DNA from: Hymenolepis diminuta
Taxonomy: Eukaryota > Platyhelminthes > Cestoda > Cyclophyllidea > Hymenolepididae
NCBI GenBank assembly: GCA_900708905.1
Contig: CAADRB010000021.1
Location: 1,786,157-1,850,156 of the forward strand
DNA length: 64,000 nt
Reading direction: 5' to 3'
The notes beneath the pieces were generated by a model that saw only the letters and a list, made by a program, of their open reading frames with translations, made no database searches and was not told where the DNA came from. Position numbers and translations under genes: made by a program. Every line of letters starts with the position of its first letter. Within the stretch, counting starts at the first letter, position 1. Positions 1-14,900 of this stretch are shown here, one piece after another.

Positions 1-1800
1 TCAGATAAAGCTTTCCAATTATGGCTTCCCTACTTTCCGTGTCTTCAAATTTTCCTCGTTAGCTAAGGAAAAAATGAGATGAAATTCGATGTTCAACAAC
101 ACCATGAGCTTGTAACGTAGGGATGGTCAATAACAGTCTGAAATTGTCGAAGTACTTTTCAAATAAAAAATAAATTTAATAACCCAGAAAGTTATAAATA
201 TTATAATTGAACTAATTAATGTTATTTCGTTCTTTTTCTATTAGTGTTTAAATAATAATGCACGGAAAATAAGTTTTGTTAATAAAGTTGAACAGATCAA
301 ATTTTAACAAATATATCTTTCCATCAACATAAAAAGTTGATCCATGTACTTATTACCAAAATAAATAGAACGTCGATAATAAATAATCGCAAATATAGTA
401 ATGCTGCGGCCTTTAATATAATGATTGATCAACGTTTTTATGATATCGATATGTCAACTAAATACATATCAAAAAGAATGAATTAAACATTTCTGTTCTA
501 CATTGCTATAATTTCATTATAACACACTCAGAAGCTATCCATTTAAGGAAAGTAATAAAACATAAACAACTATTTCGAAGTGAGTATTGGAAGTTAACAT
601 TCCACTGTTAAGAATACTTGTACACGCCTGCATTTTCCAGAATGTTCTAGCTCACGCAAGATTCCTTGGTCGGCATTGGTAGCGTTGTGAGTTCCACACA
701 CTCAAATAATAACTGCCAAAATAAATCTACCTCAGCCATCTGAAGACGAAGAGCTTCAATAATTTCCTCCGTACCGAATAAATAAACTACTCAACTGATT
801 CCTCCTACAAACAGCAAATTTAATTTAACACACCTTATTTATATCAAATTTTTATTAAATCGATATTTAATTGGTCAATACGTTAAAGGAATGAGTATTT
901 TTAGTTAATCAAATTAAAGCTCATCTTAGTAAACTATGAGGAACTGAAGGCAATCTCTCTCATTACACTGTCATAGTTTACGCTTTAATATAGGGCTTAT
1001 CTTTATTTTGGGATTGAAGTATATTATTCTGATTATTCTGATTTGTCGTACCTGCTATCTAAGAACCACTAAGCAAATGATTACTGAGCAATTGAAAATA
1101 GAATAATCTAGTAACTTCTTCAGCCAGCGCAAAAGCCCTTTCCAGTAGGATGACAAATACGATCAGCATAGAAGATCAATGAACAATGGAAATATATTTT
1201 GCCAAGGCAAACTTATCTTGAAGTCCCACACTGCAAGTAGAAGAAATGATCATTTGAATAAGAGGGTCCCACCTTTGTACCTTTTAATGCTTCTTGGTCC
1301 ATCTTTCTAATTTTCGTACTCTTATACATTTTTATGTAATTCCGCCTTTTGATAAAGCTTTCTAAATATTCTGATTTCAGTGGTAATAACATAAAAAATA
1401 TTAAATACAAATCGTTATCAAAAAATACAACTTTTAAAGATAAATAGGTAAATATGGAGAAAATCATACAAATGTTTGAATTTTCCGTTGACTTGGTGAC
1501 AGCTAGTTGTGCATCAGGTGTTACTAGTATTATTCCCTTTCGCGAGGTATGTTAATTTCTGTTACTTGATAAAAAGTACTCAGTATCCGCCATCGAATAA
1601 TAGTAATACCGATTTTTGTGTTTGTCCCTAATTCTCAATTGATATTTTAATTAAATCTGAGGTATGACATTAATTTTTTGGAAATATTAGAAATTTAAGC
1701 AATTAGTAGATTCTGTGAATTTAATGTTCAACAGCATCATAACTTAGTGCTAATGTTTTTTCTCAATATTCTTTTCATGTTTTTGTATTAATTAGGTTTG
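1..1800. other. AT-rich intergenic sequence upstream of WDR92
   Basis: No gene, RNA or recognisable mobile element is supported here. The sequence is AT-rich with short frames only. One open stretch on the plus strand at 1454-1546 starts with ATG and ends at a GTATGT donor, but it cannot be joined in frame to the WDR92 exon that follows. The WDR92 promoter presumably lies in the last few hundred bases; no clear core element was identified. Confidence 0.5.
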
Positions 1801-3407
1801 ATGGATAAGCCTCAAATTATCGGTCATTTGCACAAATCCTTAAATTATACATTATTTGATTGCAAATGGCTACCAGTGAGCACCAAATTCGCCGTTGTGG
1901 GCTCTAACCCTCGCGACACTGGGCAAATTCAAATCTACGACGTAACAGCAAAGGAACTTAGGCTCGTCACTGAGGTATGTTTAATACTACAAGCGAGCTT
2001 AATTCTTTTGAAAAGAAATGATTTCTAGTATTCGTCGTGACTAGAGAAGTGGTGTCCTAGAGCATCTTTGATGAAATACTTGATTTATACCAATCCTCTC
2101 CTGAACTTTACCAACGATTATGGTTTGTTATTTCACCCATGTTTCGATATCGTTCGCTCTGTTTTGCAGACCTTTGGTCAATCATCTCCAGGCCATTGGC
2201 ATTGCATTTAACGTGCACATCTGCAAAGTTAAGTCAGTTTTGGCACTCGTCGTACACCCAGTAGACGACTTTACCAGCCTTATCGGTTAGATTTATCAAC
2301 ACTTGGATAGAAAAATCTGAGTTTCTCATCAGAGACGATCTAGACTGCTACTTCTCTATCCAAGATTGTTGTTAGAATACGCTTCAATGAATTTGGGAAC
2401 TATTACCTACTTTAATTGATGTAACCACGTTTTTTTTTGCATAATTTACCTAGGCCGAAAAGTCCAAGTCGTACAAGTGCTGTACATTTGGAGCCTCTCG
2501 TCTACCGAACGCTCATCTGGCTACCGGGGCATTTGATGGACGTATGGCTATTTGGGATCTTGGAGATGGTGGCCGGTTGGATGCACCTCTTTACGCCGTT
2601 CAAGCTCACAAAGAAATAATCAACTCTATTGATGGCGTTGGTGGCCTTGGAGTTGGTGAAGGAGCCCCAGAAATAGCCACTGGTTCTCGTGATGGCTTTG
2701 TCAAAGTCTGGGATCCCAGACAAGCCAAAACTCCCGTAGTCACCATGGGACCCAGTGACGAGCCAAATACCGACGGTTCAACAGAAAGCCCCCGTGATTG
2801 TTGGACCCTGGCTTTTGGTCATGCCTACAACGTTCACGACCGCTGTCTCGTAGCTGGTTATGACAATGGTGATATTAAACTATTCGACCTTCGAACTATG
2901 CAAGTTCGTTGGGAGACTAACGTCCGAAATGGAGTCTGTTCTCTTGAATTTGACCGAAAAGATATTAATATGAATAAACTGGTGGCTACTACTCTGGAAT
3001 CGAGTATTCATGTATTTGATACGCGAACTCAACATCCTCAACGTGGTTTCGCATCGCTGACGGAGAAAGCGCACGATTCTACCGTTTGGCAAGTTCGACA
3101 TTTACCTCAACAACGTGACATCTTCATGACAACTGGAGGAAATGGCTCCTTGTGTTTATGGAAGTACAACTATCCAGAGAAGCGTCAGAAGATGGTCAAA
3201 ATGATGACATCTGGAGAAGGCGATGGAAAAGAAGTAGAAGTTCCAGAAGGCGTGATGGGAAAGCTCTCCCTTCTGCAAAATATCACCCTCGCATCACAAC
3301 CAATCGCTAGTCTGGATTGGTGTAAAGAGAAAATGGGATTAGCCATTTGTGTAGGATTCGATCAGGCTCTGAGATTACTCATTGTCACTAAGTTAAATCG
3401 AGTGTGA
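1801..3407 (+). CDS. WDR92: WD repeat-containing protein 92 (dynein axonemal assembly factor 10)
   Basis: Two exons, 1801-1974 and 2454-3407, joined by a GTATGT...TAG intron in phase 0, give 375 residues; human WDR92 is about 357. The start ATG lies just before the segment [20 protein letters not shown], which aligns with the human N-terminus. WD-repeat landmarks are plain: [48 protein letters not shown] and [11 protein letters not shown], ending in VTKLNRV as the human protein ends in VTKLNKI. The family is a single beta-propeller cytosolic co-chaperone adaptor that works with the R2TP-like complex in assembling axonemal dynein arms, so here it should serve sperm flagella and flame-cell cilia. 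The single intron carries a degenerate SINE. Its 3' end is convergent with EXOC6, with only 240 bp between the stop codons. Identification is very secure; exon borders are inferred from splice signals and homology. Confidence 0.95.
2195..2412 (+). repeat. tRNA-derived SINE copy, degenerate, in the WDR92 intron
   Basis: It shares the order of blocks seen in the better copies at 45.5, 50.1 and 61.4 kb: a head ending in an AGTCAG-type segment, a CACCCAGTAGACG-type block, then gagtttctcatcagagac, a ctctatccaagattgttgttag block and a tail like tgggaactatta. The A-box region is poorly preserved. The 3' end lies about 40 bp from the exon 2 acceptor. Confidence 0.6.
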
Positions 3408-3647
3408 TAAAGTGCATACTTAGTGCTTACTCCCTGTACATACATATACCTGAATAGACTCTTCTGTGTTAGTATGCTAATGGATTTCTACACTTATCTC
3501 ATTATCATAAACAAGAGACTAAAAGTGCTCTATGGACTTATTAAAAGAAGTTATCTCTCAGTGGAAGATTGTGAAGTTAAGTCATGGCGAGGGTCACAGC
3601 AATGAAAGAAATTTGGACGTAATTGGGGGAGTGGAATTGAAGAATGT

Positions 3648-6600
3648 TTAGGCGCGCTTAGAGCCAGCTTGAAGGTCTCTGAGTTGACGTAGGATGTCTT
3701 CAGTGCGTTTCCGACGTTCTCGTTCAGGACGTTTAGAGGAGCCAACAAGGAGGAAAGAGGGTGTGTTGTTGCGTCGCTTTTCAGCATCACGAATGCATTC
3801 CAGTAGTGAGATTGCCGCGACTGGTGTTACACGATCATAGGGGTTGCCTACAGAAAAAAACGTAGAAATAGCCCGACATGTTGATTACATACATTTAGCG
3901 TCAAAGGAATGTAACTGGCGTAGTGTTCAGCATACACGTCTTACCAATCGGGGCTCCGATATTAATTGGTCTGTATCCCGGAGTATGGATGAATAACCAA
4001 GCAGGTCAATACAGATGGAGAGTTTGTTACATGGAAAACTCGATGATTTTATTCCTAAGCTCATGGTGAGGATTTGAAAACATTTTCAGTAGAGTTAAAT
4101 GAAGTCTACCGATCATGAGACCTTAGGCAACTTTTGCTTCGATATCTACTAAGCCGTTACTATGGGAAATTTAGCAAGATAAAAAGAGATTTGCGGGAGA
4201 CAAGACATTAATCAACAGTTACTAAAACTAAATACTAAGGAATTTACGAGCCTGAACCAATAATACTGTGGACGCAAGACCAATTGGAGACAATTGACAG
4301 CCCCACCAACCACCTCCAAGCTATTATACCTACATGGATGATTTGACATTCATTCAATAAGTAGAGCTAGTTTAATGAAAGCAGCCTTCCCTCTTCTAAT
4401 ATGTAAAACAACCTCATAAGTGATCGATTGAATTGATCAGAAAAAGATAAACAACCAAGAGGAATGAACTCACCAGAGCTTTTTCCATAGTTAGCAAAGT
4501 AAACAGACCAATCGTTATTAAGCACGAGTTCAAGAAGTTGACGCAGTTCAGAGAAGATAAGTATGAGGATAGATTTGTCAATTCCTGGGACTGGGTTGGA
4601 TCGAGCGAATTTATCACACTCAGCCAAATCGACCAGCATTTGTGACATCGCTGGCTCTGAGACCATCTTGACCTGCAGCAGACAAAGAGCAAAAATTCGG
4701 ACGCCAATTAGATATTTTGATGGCATTAAATCAAAATGTTTTCAGTGGAAGCATTTGGAGCTCGTAATAATTTTAAACAAGGTAATAAATAGTCAGTGAA
4801 ACACAGCATACCCATAATTTATGAGATATCCATTCCCATGAAAAGATACTATATGTAAATATACTTTGAGTAACCATTTCTTATAATTTCTGAGAAACCC
4901 TACTAAACCTTTTTTTTAATAATGAATGATGACATCTGTTCTCGACATGACTGAGTTGAGAGCCCGTTGGAAATTACACTGGTAGAAAATATTATTGAAT
5001 TTTATGTGCTCGTCTGCAGTCAGAGGTCACAGTGAGCGGAACGGTCAGCCGCACTGATTAAGTCTAATCAAAATTCTAATTACTCGCCGGGGATGCTCAC
5101 TACTATAGATGGGTGTTGGAAAACGCTTTCCTAAATTGACTTAGGAGCCATATATTTAATTCTAATGATGCCAAGAGTAAGGCTTTAGAATTTCAATATC
5201 ATAGTTCTAAATTTGAAGAGCAAAATGTTATATTTTCTTTAAGATTAGCCTTTTTTGAGCAATTTGACGATATCAGATGAAATTAGGCTGATGATTGATA
5301 AAAAAATCATTTTGAAAGTTAATTTTTCACGAATGAAGACTAGTATTCAGATATGTACCTTCCTCATCAAGAACTTCACAAACTAGTTTAGGCTATAATA
5401 AAAGCACCAATCATTAAAGTCGTAAATCGTTTTTATACCAATTAAACGCTCTCCAACAACGAAGATGAGAGTGGTGCTGATACCACAACTTGAATAGAGA
5501 CGTAAGATCTCTTCTGATCTCCAACCGACGTGTTCCGACCCAACTGGTTCTAGCCTGCGATATCCTGCATTGACAATTCTTCCCTATATTTCTGTGTCCT
5601 TATAAAACTCAATTCCCCTATCGGTGTGTTTACCTAGTGTTTTGATCATGATACCCGCACACTTGGTCATCCGAAATAATTATAGATTGGGTAATTTACT
5701 TTCCATATTTAAAACAAGTTCCTTACTGTGCAGACGTCTCTTCGCTAACTTCCTGTTCTCAGGTAGTTCTAGATCAAGGCCTACTCTACGACGTGGACAT
5801 AAAACAAAGTAGGACCGGATTATGAAATATGCAACAGTGAAAACACAAGCGAATATTAACCGTCATCCATGGTTAACGACATTCATGACACCTGTCTGAA
5901 ATTAACTTTTCAGCTGTATCCTGAAGATGTAAGATTACAGTCCGAGCCACGGAGAAATTGACACTTTTCAAGAAGTAAATCGTCATATTTTTTACTGTGC
6001 TCTCCCTCCCCCCTCTCGGTAGATGTAGTATTGAAAGCTCTACATATCTCTATCCGATTCAATATTTCACTACAAACCTGAATTAACTGATATTTCTATC
6101 AATCAGATTGTGTTCAAACGTAATCACTACACATTTTAATGAAATCAGATTTAAATGAACTATTCGAGTTGATCCATCAAGTAAAAAATTGTTTCAACTC
6201 GTAAATAAATTGACAACCAGAAGTAGAAAACAAATGGCAATACACAAATTCAGCTTGCCATGACAACAAAAACCCATGATTCTTTGCTCTCTCTGAGAGA
6301 GATTTTCTTTGTGTGCACTCAAAGTAACCACAAGGCTACTAACTAGTTCATGCAAATTAAGGTCAAAAAATTTACCTTGCAAATACAGAATAAAATAAGT
6401 CAGTAAATTTGAACTTAATTTAACTGCATTAATGAAATTCTCATACAACCCCTCCAAGACAATATAAAAACCGATGAGAAGAATAGATTAGATTAGTTTA
6501 GTTCATGAGAACACTTATTTTGATTTTTGAAATAAATTACTATTGCTTTCTTTTTTGCCTGAGAACGGATAGTTAGAGCTCCTAGCTATTAAATTCTATT

Positions 6601-9600
6601 TTCAGCCAAATTTGTACACAATATGCATACTTAGTTCATTTGATAGAAAAAGTAATCCATTACTTCTAGTAGTAGAATTGTGCGAGATAGAGGATAGTAA
6701 AATATGAATATTTCGTTTTCAAAAAGTGAAGATTTATCTGAAGCTGGAGTTGGTACTGTTCCATCCCTTTTTCAATCCCAATTTCAATACATCTACGAAA
6801 ATGGACCCTAAACGTGTCTAAATGAGTAAATTGCGTCATCATTAATTTGAAAGAATTAAGTCAATTCGACCGAAGATAAAGTTCTTATCAAATATCAATA
6901 ACTGTCACTGTTACACAGATGGGCCAATAAGAAGCTTGAACTCCAGACATTACAAAATCAAATTTCCATGTTGCTCGAGATTGTCGTGGTCATTGAGCAA
7001 GATGATCGAATTCCTCACGTCCTTTAAAGCTCCTTGGCCCACCGTTATATTTTTCATATCCTTACAGACCTTTACACCTTTTCATTCTACACTGCCTTAT
7101 ATATAAGATTTTCTTCAATAAATATTTGGTTAGACCATGATTTCTTTAATTTCATTGATATGTGAAGCTGTATAACGCAAGTTTACCATCCATTCAAATT
7201 CAAACTCACCTCAGATCCCATGAGAATCTTCTGCAACAGTTTGACGATACACTTACAAGCCGAGATACACGCCGTATGGGCCACCTTCGGTGGGAGATGA
7301 GTGAAGGCGGCGAAAGTGGAGGCGAGCCACGACATCATATCCGTCATGTACTCACTTGTCTTGGTTGGTTCTGGCGCATCAATGAGTTGATCTAAACTCA
7401 ATTCACCCTCTCCTGGACCCCCAAAAATACCATCATAGGAGGCCAAGCTGCAAAATTCCTCAATCTTTGAGTTTAAATGGGTGTAGATTTGCGTCTCGGC
7501 TCGTGCGCGACAATCGCGGAATAAGGAGACACCGTAAAGGTGAGAGCGTGAAGGTTGGACTTCGTCAGGTTGAGAGGCCATTAGCGCTAGAATGTCTACT
7601 CCCTAAAACGGAATAAACTTTCAATTACTTCATTCGAAACGATACCTATTGTAAAACATCCCCAAAAGTTGCTTGTCAATTTATTCCAGTTTTCAGACCA
7701 CTTTATCTATCTCACACCTTCTGTTTACTGCTATTGGGACAGCCTTCTTTGTGAAGTATTTTCTACCTGCTTTCTATCTTATTTGAGATGAAGAAGTTAG
7801 AACAAGACTTTTCAAAATTTACTAGTGACTCCTAAGTTGTAGAATCTCAATAATGATATAGAGGAGAATAGAACACAAGGAGTTTACTTCGTCTGTCTTA
7901 ATTCTGATATTCGTTACGAAAGATGGCCAATATTACCTGCCAATTATTCCGGTATTGAGGAGACGACTCGCAATGTATAAGCAAATTTAATCAACAGAGC
8001 GAACACTAGTGAGCTATGCTATGCTAAGACTACGTAAGCTAGTAGCATCCTGCTTTCTCGGACGTTGGAAAGAAAGATTTGAAATGGTAAGACGGATCAT
8101 TTTAATTAATCAATTGGTCAATAAGGACTGGACGTTGTTATCAAAAATTTACCCAGTAATTCAGAGGAGAACTCAATAAAGTTAAGTTTTAGAATGTGAA
8201 CTACCCATTAAGTAAATATTGTACAGTGTATTGTTTGAAAGCAAAAAAACAAATGATATGACTCTTGACGTCTGAACCTTATTCTCGACATATTTTTTGT
8301 CAACTTCCCTTAATTCCTATTTGTTACTTTACTATTACTGGATTTCCACGACGAAGAAAATATATTTCTTTTCTTTCCATAAGTTATCAAAGAATAACTT
8401 AAACCCCTGATATTCTGTTCAAAGATCCTACTAAGTGGAAGAACATATTCCCATATAACTTATAAACGAGACAAACTTTATAACCTAGCTCTTATAATTT
8501 ACCCTCGACTCTGAGTGCTATTAAGTAGACTTTCATAGAAAAGTAAGACTTCAATTGAGATTTTCATTCTTTAACATATGAAATTTTTTATGGTAAGGAG
8601 CTTACGTCGTCATCTACTTGTTCATCATCAACAATCGCAGCTGATGTGGATGTGAAGAACTTGGGTCTCGCATGCTCATGGAGATAAGTCTGCAGTTGTT
8701 CACACGCACCTTCCAGTTCCGTCAGATTAATCGTCAACTGAATGAGTCTCAGTAAATTTCTCTCAGCAGCTTGAATGGTTGAGTTAAGTAAACCACCGAG
8801 ACAATCTGTGAAGAGGACATTAGTAGCCCTATTCAACGCATCCTCCAATTCCGTCCATGCAAGATCCGCTGACGGGGCTGCAATAAACTTCGCTGAAGCG
8901 TCAATATAATCCTGGATAGCCGAGTAGATTGCCGGAACCATGGGAGAGAAGACAAGGGTACGAGGATAAGGTTGGGAGATGAATTCGGCCAACTGACAGT
9001 AGGGATAGGAGGACAAATCGGGGGTCATATCAGCGGATGAGTTGAGTTGAATAGCCGTGTAGTTGTCATTTTGGAAAATTTCCTCAAATCGAACTTTCCA
9101 TTGATCAATAAGAAGGTGACTAAACTGCCTCCTTACGGCTTCAATCATCTCATTGAGACCTGCGGTGTGGAAGCCCAAATTAGACATCGTACGCTCAAAG
9201 AGGACACAATGATGCTTGAGACTCAGCAACTCCTCTGTTGTTCGACATGCGGTGGCATTGCGACTCACCAACTGGGTCAAACGGGGGACTAGGGCTGCCC
9301 AGAGATCAGAGAGGTAAGATTGGTAGTAGGAGGCCGCGGCGGCTGCGCCGGAACCATTTGATGCAGCTCCAGGCATTGTATGACGAAGATAGTCGTCCAC
9401 AAGGAAGAAACCGACCACTCGACTGAAGAACTCGCTGTAGTTGCGAAGGCTGGACTATAGAGAGGCAAAAAACACTGAATGGTGACGCACTCAAATAATG
9501 TTAACAAGGGAGCAAAAACAACAGCAATCCGATGGTGAAAAATGTGCAAAAAGAGTTGAAATCCATTACATCATACGCAAGTAATGAATAGTGAAGTATG

Positions 9601-11948
9601 GAGGATCTTTTAGAAACTTTCTTTTAAAGCAATCTGAGATTGGAGAATAAGCTCCCATCCAAAACTGATAAAAATAACATCAACCTAGAGTAAAAATGTG
9701 ACAAAGAAAACTTTTACTTCAACGTAATGCTTAAAAAATAAAAGAACATAGTATCAATGTCAAATTTACTGAAGAAAGGAGGGCGGAATTCGATCTCAAA
9801 TAGCGATTGGTGCCACTTAGCCATCTAGTACCGTATTATTTCAAAATAGGTAAGAGCGTTTAAATGGTACTAACAGGGATAGTAATAGAAGAATTTAATG
9901 GTACTTAAGCTCAGGTGACACAGTGTTCAATAATGACAAGTCATAGGTCAAGAGATCGATGACCATTGAGGCATCTCCAGTGACATGGGTGGTCTACCGT
10001 TATAGTCAATAAGTTTTTCATAAGTGGATCTGAGATACCTGCTCCCTCCCTACCAAAGTTGAATACTGAGAGCCTTGGGAACTTTATTGCAACTTAGCTT
10101 TGAATTTTAAACAGTAGACAACTGGATTAAACTAAGGATTATCCGCTCAAGAAAAAGAGCCTCAACGAGCATTACACCACCTAATTCAAGCTCATTTGAT
10201 GGCAGAAAAGGTGAACACCTCCAGTTCCTCAAATTTATGGAATTGGATGACTGTACCTCTCCCACCTTTAAAGCCGTGTGGTTGGCTGAGAAATAGTAAA
10301 AGGGAAAAATACGGTCCATTCACATTGCAATTAACAGATATTAAACCCTCAAAACGGTTAAATATATTCTAAATGTGAGTCCTCCACCAAGATAAGCTAT
10401 TTATTAGACTCTTTAGTGTGCCAGTAGAGCAGCAATTAACAAGTTTATCTGTGAAGTCAGTCGATGTCCATCGCTGTACACCCAGTAAGCGAAATGGCCA
10501 ATAAGAACAGTTGAAAATAAAAATCGTGACGGAATTCGAGTTTCTCACCAAAGCGCCGGTGAGGCTACCCCTTCATCAAAGATGGGTTCCGAAGAACGCT
10601 TTCCTAAATGGGTTTGTGAGTTATTATTAAACCTATTTAACTTACCAAACTTATTTAAACTTACTAAAACTGTAAGCTCTTGAGTTAAGAGGAGTATAAA
10701 TGCCCAAAGTATTAGAGCAAATAACACACAACTCCACTCGAGATCTAACATACAAACATACAACAAACCAAACGACTAACCTGTCGATTTTCGTCCTCCT
10801 GAAGGCGGTAAAGAATCAAATAGACATGTTAGATACTACCTCATTAAGTGAGAGAATTGTAAATAACTCACTAACCTGCTGAGATGGTGAAAGACTGAGG
10901 ATGAGTTGGCATTGCTTGCGTCTTTGAGTGAAGTAGTAGTGTTCAAACTCCGTTCTCTCCCCAGAGACACTGTGAATGTGCAGACATCGATAGATGGGAC
11001 CGAAATTGATGAGATTTTCAATATTGTTCTTTGCACTTCGCCAGTAGGTACTACTACCACCACCGTCAGAATCTTCGAAATCAGGGCGTTTTTTTAACGC
11101 CAGAGTAAGTTCCTCTAATTCGGCTTCAAGCACATCTAAGGTGAGTAGGAAGAAGTCAGTTTAACAGACAGAATATGATAATGGTGTACAACAAATAGGA
11201 AACAAACAACACATTTGAGTTCGTCAATAATTAATTTTTATTTCCAGTTAAATAGGCATAATGAGGTGGCATGACCAAGCTTTCAGGCCAATGAGTTCTA
11301 AACACTATCGTTTGGGATCAGATTCTGAAGTTTGCACTTTTGAGGAAAAAGGTATACTGATTAAGCAAATACTGAAGACCTGACGAATCAACTGAAGCAA
11401 GACTCGGTTATCTACTTCAACAGAGAGGAGACATAATAACTATTCCTCCCAATTGTGTTCCCTATTCTCAAAATGAGGTTTGGAGTATAAATTTTTTTGA
11501 TGCGCTTGGGAATTGATAACTTTTTCAACACTAATATCAATTCCTCATAGTTTCTAAGCCCCTTGAAGGGAAGCATTTTTCAACATATTCATTCTTGACA
11601 GTTGAATATGAAGCCTTCATGATCAATAAGCCCCATTCTACCACTTCTTGTTAATCAGAAGAAACTAGTACGTTCGGTTATGACTGTGACAGGGGATATG
11701 AACCTATAGTGACAAAGTTAATTAAATTCCTTTCAAATTAAAATTCCCCCTTACAGTTCTCACTAACTATCTGTGGCACATCCTCAAGGATGTCACTATG
11801 TCCCCACCGCAGAAATTATAGCTCTTAATTCCTTGCGAAGACCTAAAGCTTGCCTGAAGAAAAATAAGTTTTTTAATTGGAGCTATTAAGCCACTTAAAT
11901 GGCCTTTGAGTGATCGTTGCTAGGTCTGTTTCCCTGACCCTCCCAATT

Positions 11949-11983
<35 letters not shown>

Positions 11984-14900
11984 GCATACATTATTCGCAT
12001 TTAGCCTCAGCAACCACTCAACCCTCCAACATATCATGCTACTCCACTTCTTTGATCTGCCCTCTTCTCTTTATGAAGATTTTATCTAACAAACCTTACT
12101 GATTGCAACTGTCTTCTCCCTCCCTTCTGACTTCGAAGTAAAGACCAAATGAGCAGTCCGCAGAATAGCTAGAGACCAAACTCAGATACCTAGATGCTAG
12201 TCCTCCTTCTAATAACCTATAACTCCTGACTCGATAACCGTACAAGTTGAGTAGGTAGCCATCTTCAAACTGTTCTTTAATCATAGTGGGTCTTTATTCT
12301 AAAGCTTTCTACATTTACTTATTGTGAACACAACACTGACACAGACACATAAACGTTTATTTTACTTCCATCGTCCCAACCGAACCAATGCATATTGTGC
12401 TGACGAAAAAGGGCATCTAATAAAAACAAGAAGGAGACATCAAAACTTTGCTAGATAGGTCAGATCATACAGTAGAGTATACGTATTAAGGTCTTACTCA
12501 TTCGATTAGACTGAAAGACACCACTTCTTTTGCGAACTTCTGGTTGAGGTCGAATTTGGGATCGGGAGAGTGGAATATCATTATCATCATCTCCCGACTC
12601 ATCACAATCGGAGGAAGATCGCGGTTTGACGGGTTTAGCCGGCGGCTGTCTCGACGTTGTCGATGTTTTGGGTCGTTGGGGAAGTGGCTGTGGCGCTGAC
12701 GCAGAGGTGGAATTTTCATCGAAAAAATCCTCCTTCATTCCGATCTTTTCAGCAGTTTGGTGCATTGCAATTGCACCGAGGCGAGTGGAGTGCTTGCGAA
12801 TCTCCTCTAGGAAATCGGTAAGCTGGGCAAGACTAGCCGTCTAGGAAAAAAAATGGACAGAATGGCAGGCCTTCAATGTTCATCGATGTACGCCACGTGA
12901 ACTCGGTGACCAACTGCATCGATGGAGGCAGAACTCAAATTTCTCGCTTGTGAGGCTTAATGAAGTAACCCCTCAACCCAAGAGGAGATAGAGCCTGGGA
13001 GTTATTAAACGGAATAAATTCTAAGTTGACTTCAATCCTAGTCATTTATTGAACTCCAAATGACTTGAAAACGCTCAGAGGGCGGTCAAGATAAATCAAA
13101 ACTTAGGAAAATTGAGATCTGACTTTCGTTTGCAATTATAAATTAGTTTATAAGAAATAAAATTCAATTCAGAGATGTAATATATAGTGAGACGGTCTTT
13201 ACAACCTATAACCTCTACAGCTTATTGCAAGAGAATGATCTAACCTAATAACCCCCAAGTTATGAAAGAAAAAACTAGTTAAGCCTTGCAAGAGTAACCA
13301 CAATGGACTGGCAGCCAGCAACAGCGGAAGGCAGTTTTAAAACTAGGACACAAGAGTTGTGTACGTCCAAGTTTATCGAACAAACCACGATGAGGATTCA
13401 AGAGAGTAAGAGATGAGGGAGGGGGAGATGAGAGGAAAAAGTAGGAGCCCGTAAATGTCAAGTGTATGTCCGCGAAAAAATGATTTGGTAGGAATATTAA
13501 GACAGTTAGACGTACTTGTGACGACTGCAATATTGAATGATTGATGATGGAAGTGATAGGGTAAGAGGAATTCAAATCCCCCATCTTCAATTACAAAGGC
13601 GAGGATTTATAACGTCTCATTTACCATTTATTAAAGCTACAGCTACTTCGATTAAAGGAAGATGAAAAGAGAAACTTATAGCTCGAACAACGCTCTGCAT
13701 TAACAAAATAAATATACTCATATAGGCTTGAATATGATAGTGGATTGTCTGGTCTGTCAATAGTGTAGCGACGGCTTCTCCACAGGGCGTCTTACATATC
13801 CTGGTGTGAGCGTGAGAATCAAATAATTGATAATCCAGTACACGAGAGAAAAATCTTACGAGTTTCCCTTGAGTGCAACTAAAATATTCGATTAGGCCTC
13901 CTAATACCTCTCCCTTTTGAGCTTGACTTTCCTCTACCGATCTGCGTTGTGTGGAGGGGGTTGGGGGGTTGACATAGAGAATTTGATGATAGCTAGCAAA
14001 TCCACTTCATTTCTCAGTCTTCAGGTGTCCACTCAATTTTTGATGGTGCTGTTTTTTTGTCGTAACCATGTTTTTTTTACTTTGAGATTCTTTTGAATGC
14101 CTGTTTAGAACACGTTAGGTCGACCGTTTCTCTGCTGCATGCATTTTGAACTGAATTGGCATAATTTGACAGAAGATCTGGGGCCACCAATTTTCAGAAA
14201 TCTATTAAGACATTAACTATAAGGGGAAATTTTTAAGAATAAAAACAATTGCCAGCACAATGAAAAGGAGGAATTTTTAACTTATATGCAGTTGTTTGCT
14301 TTTACTACCAAAATAGTGAAGGTAAAACATGAGTATTACAAAAAAGCACACTGTTGATCAAGTTTAAAAATGCAATACATGCATCAATTTTTTTTTTCTA
14401 TACACAAACTAATACCATTAACCGACTACATAAACACCATTCTATTCAATATAAACAGATTTTCAAGACCGATTAAATGTCATGACACGGATCTTGAGAC
14501 ATGCATTACCTTAATTTCAGCTCTCAATTCGGGGATACGTTTGGCTAGAGCTTGGGAGAAGGAGTAGGCCTGAATAGACTTAAGCTGATAATGTTCTAGA
14601 TACTCCAGAGACTTCAGTGCATGATAGTAACGACCCTCAGTAATACACTTTTCAACTTTCTCATATTGATCAATAACGGGAAGACAGGTTCGCAGTGCAG
14701 AGATACATTGATCGATACGATTGATAGTTGAGTGAGTTTTAGTGAGAGCTTCACTGGAATTGTTTAACTAGAAGAAGTAATTAGAAAATAGTGTTTATTT
14801 TTCAAGCAAACCTGTTGAACACTCGATTCCACGTTAGTGCGTATTTGCCGAAGAGTTTGTTGAAGTTCTTCGGCCTTCTCCTGCATCATCATTAACTCTT

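Noticed and set aside
1454..1546. ATG-initiated open stretch ending at a GTATGT donor, considered as an upstream exon of WDR92
   Set aside because: Joining it to the acceptor before 1796 gives GTT TGA, a stop, and the WDR92 N-terminus is already complete at 1801.
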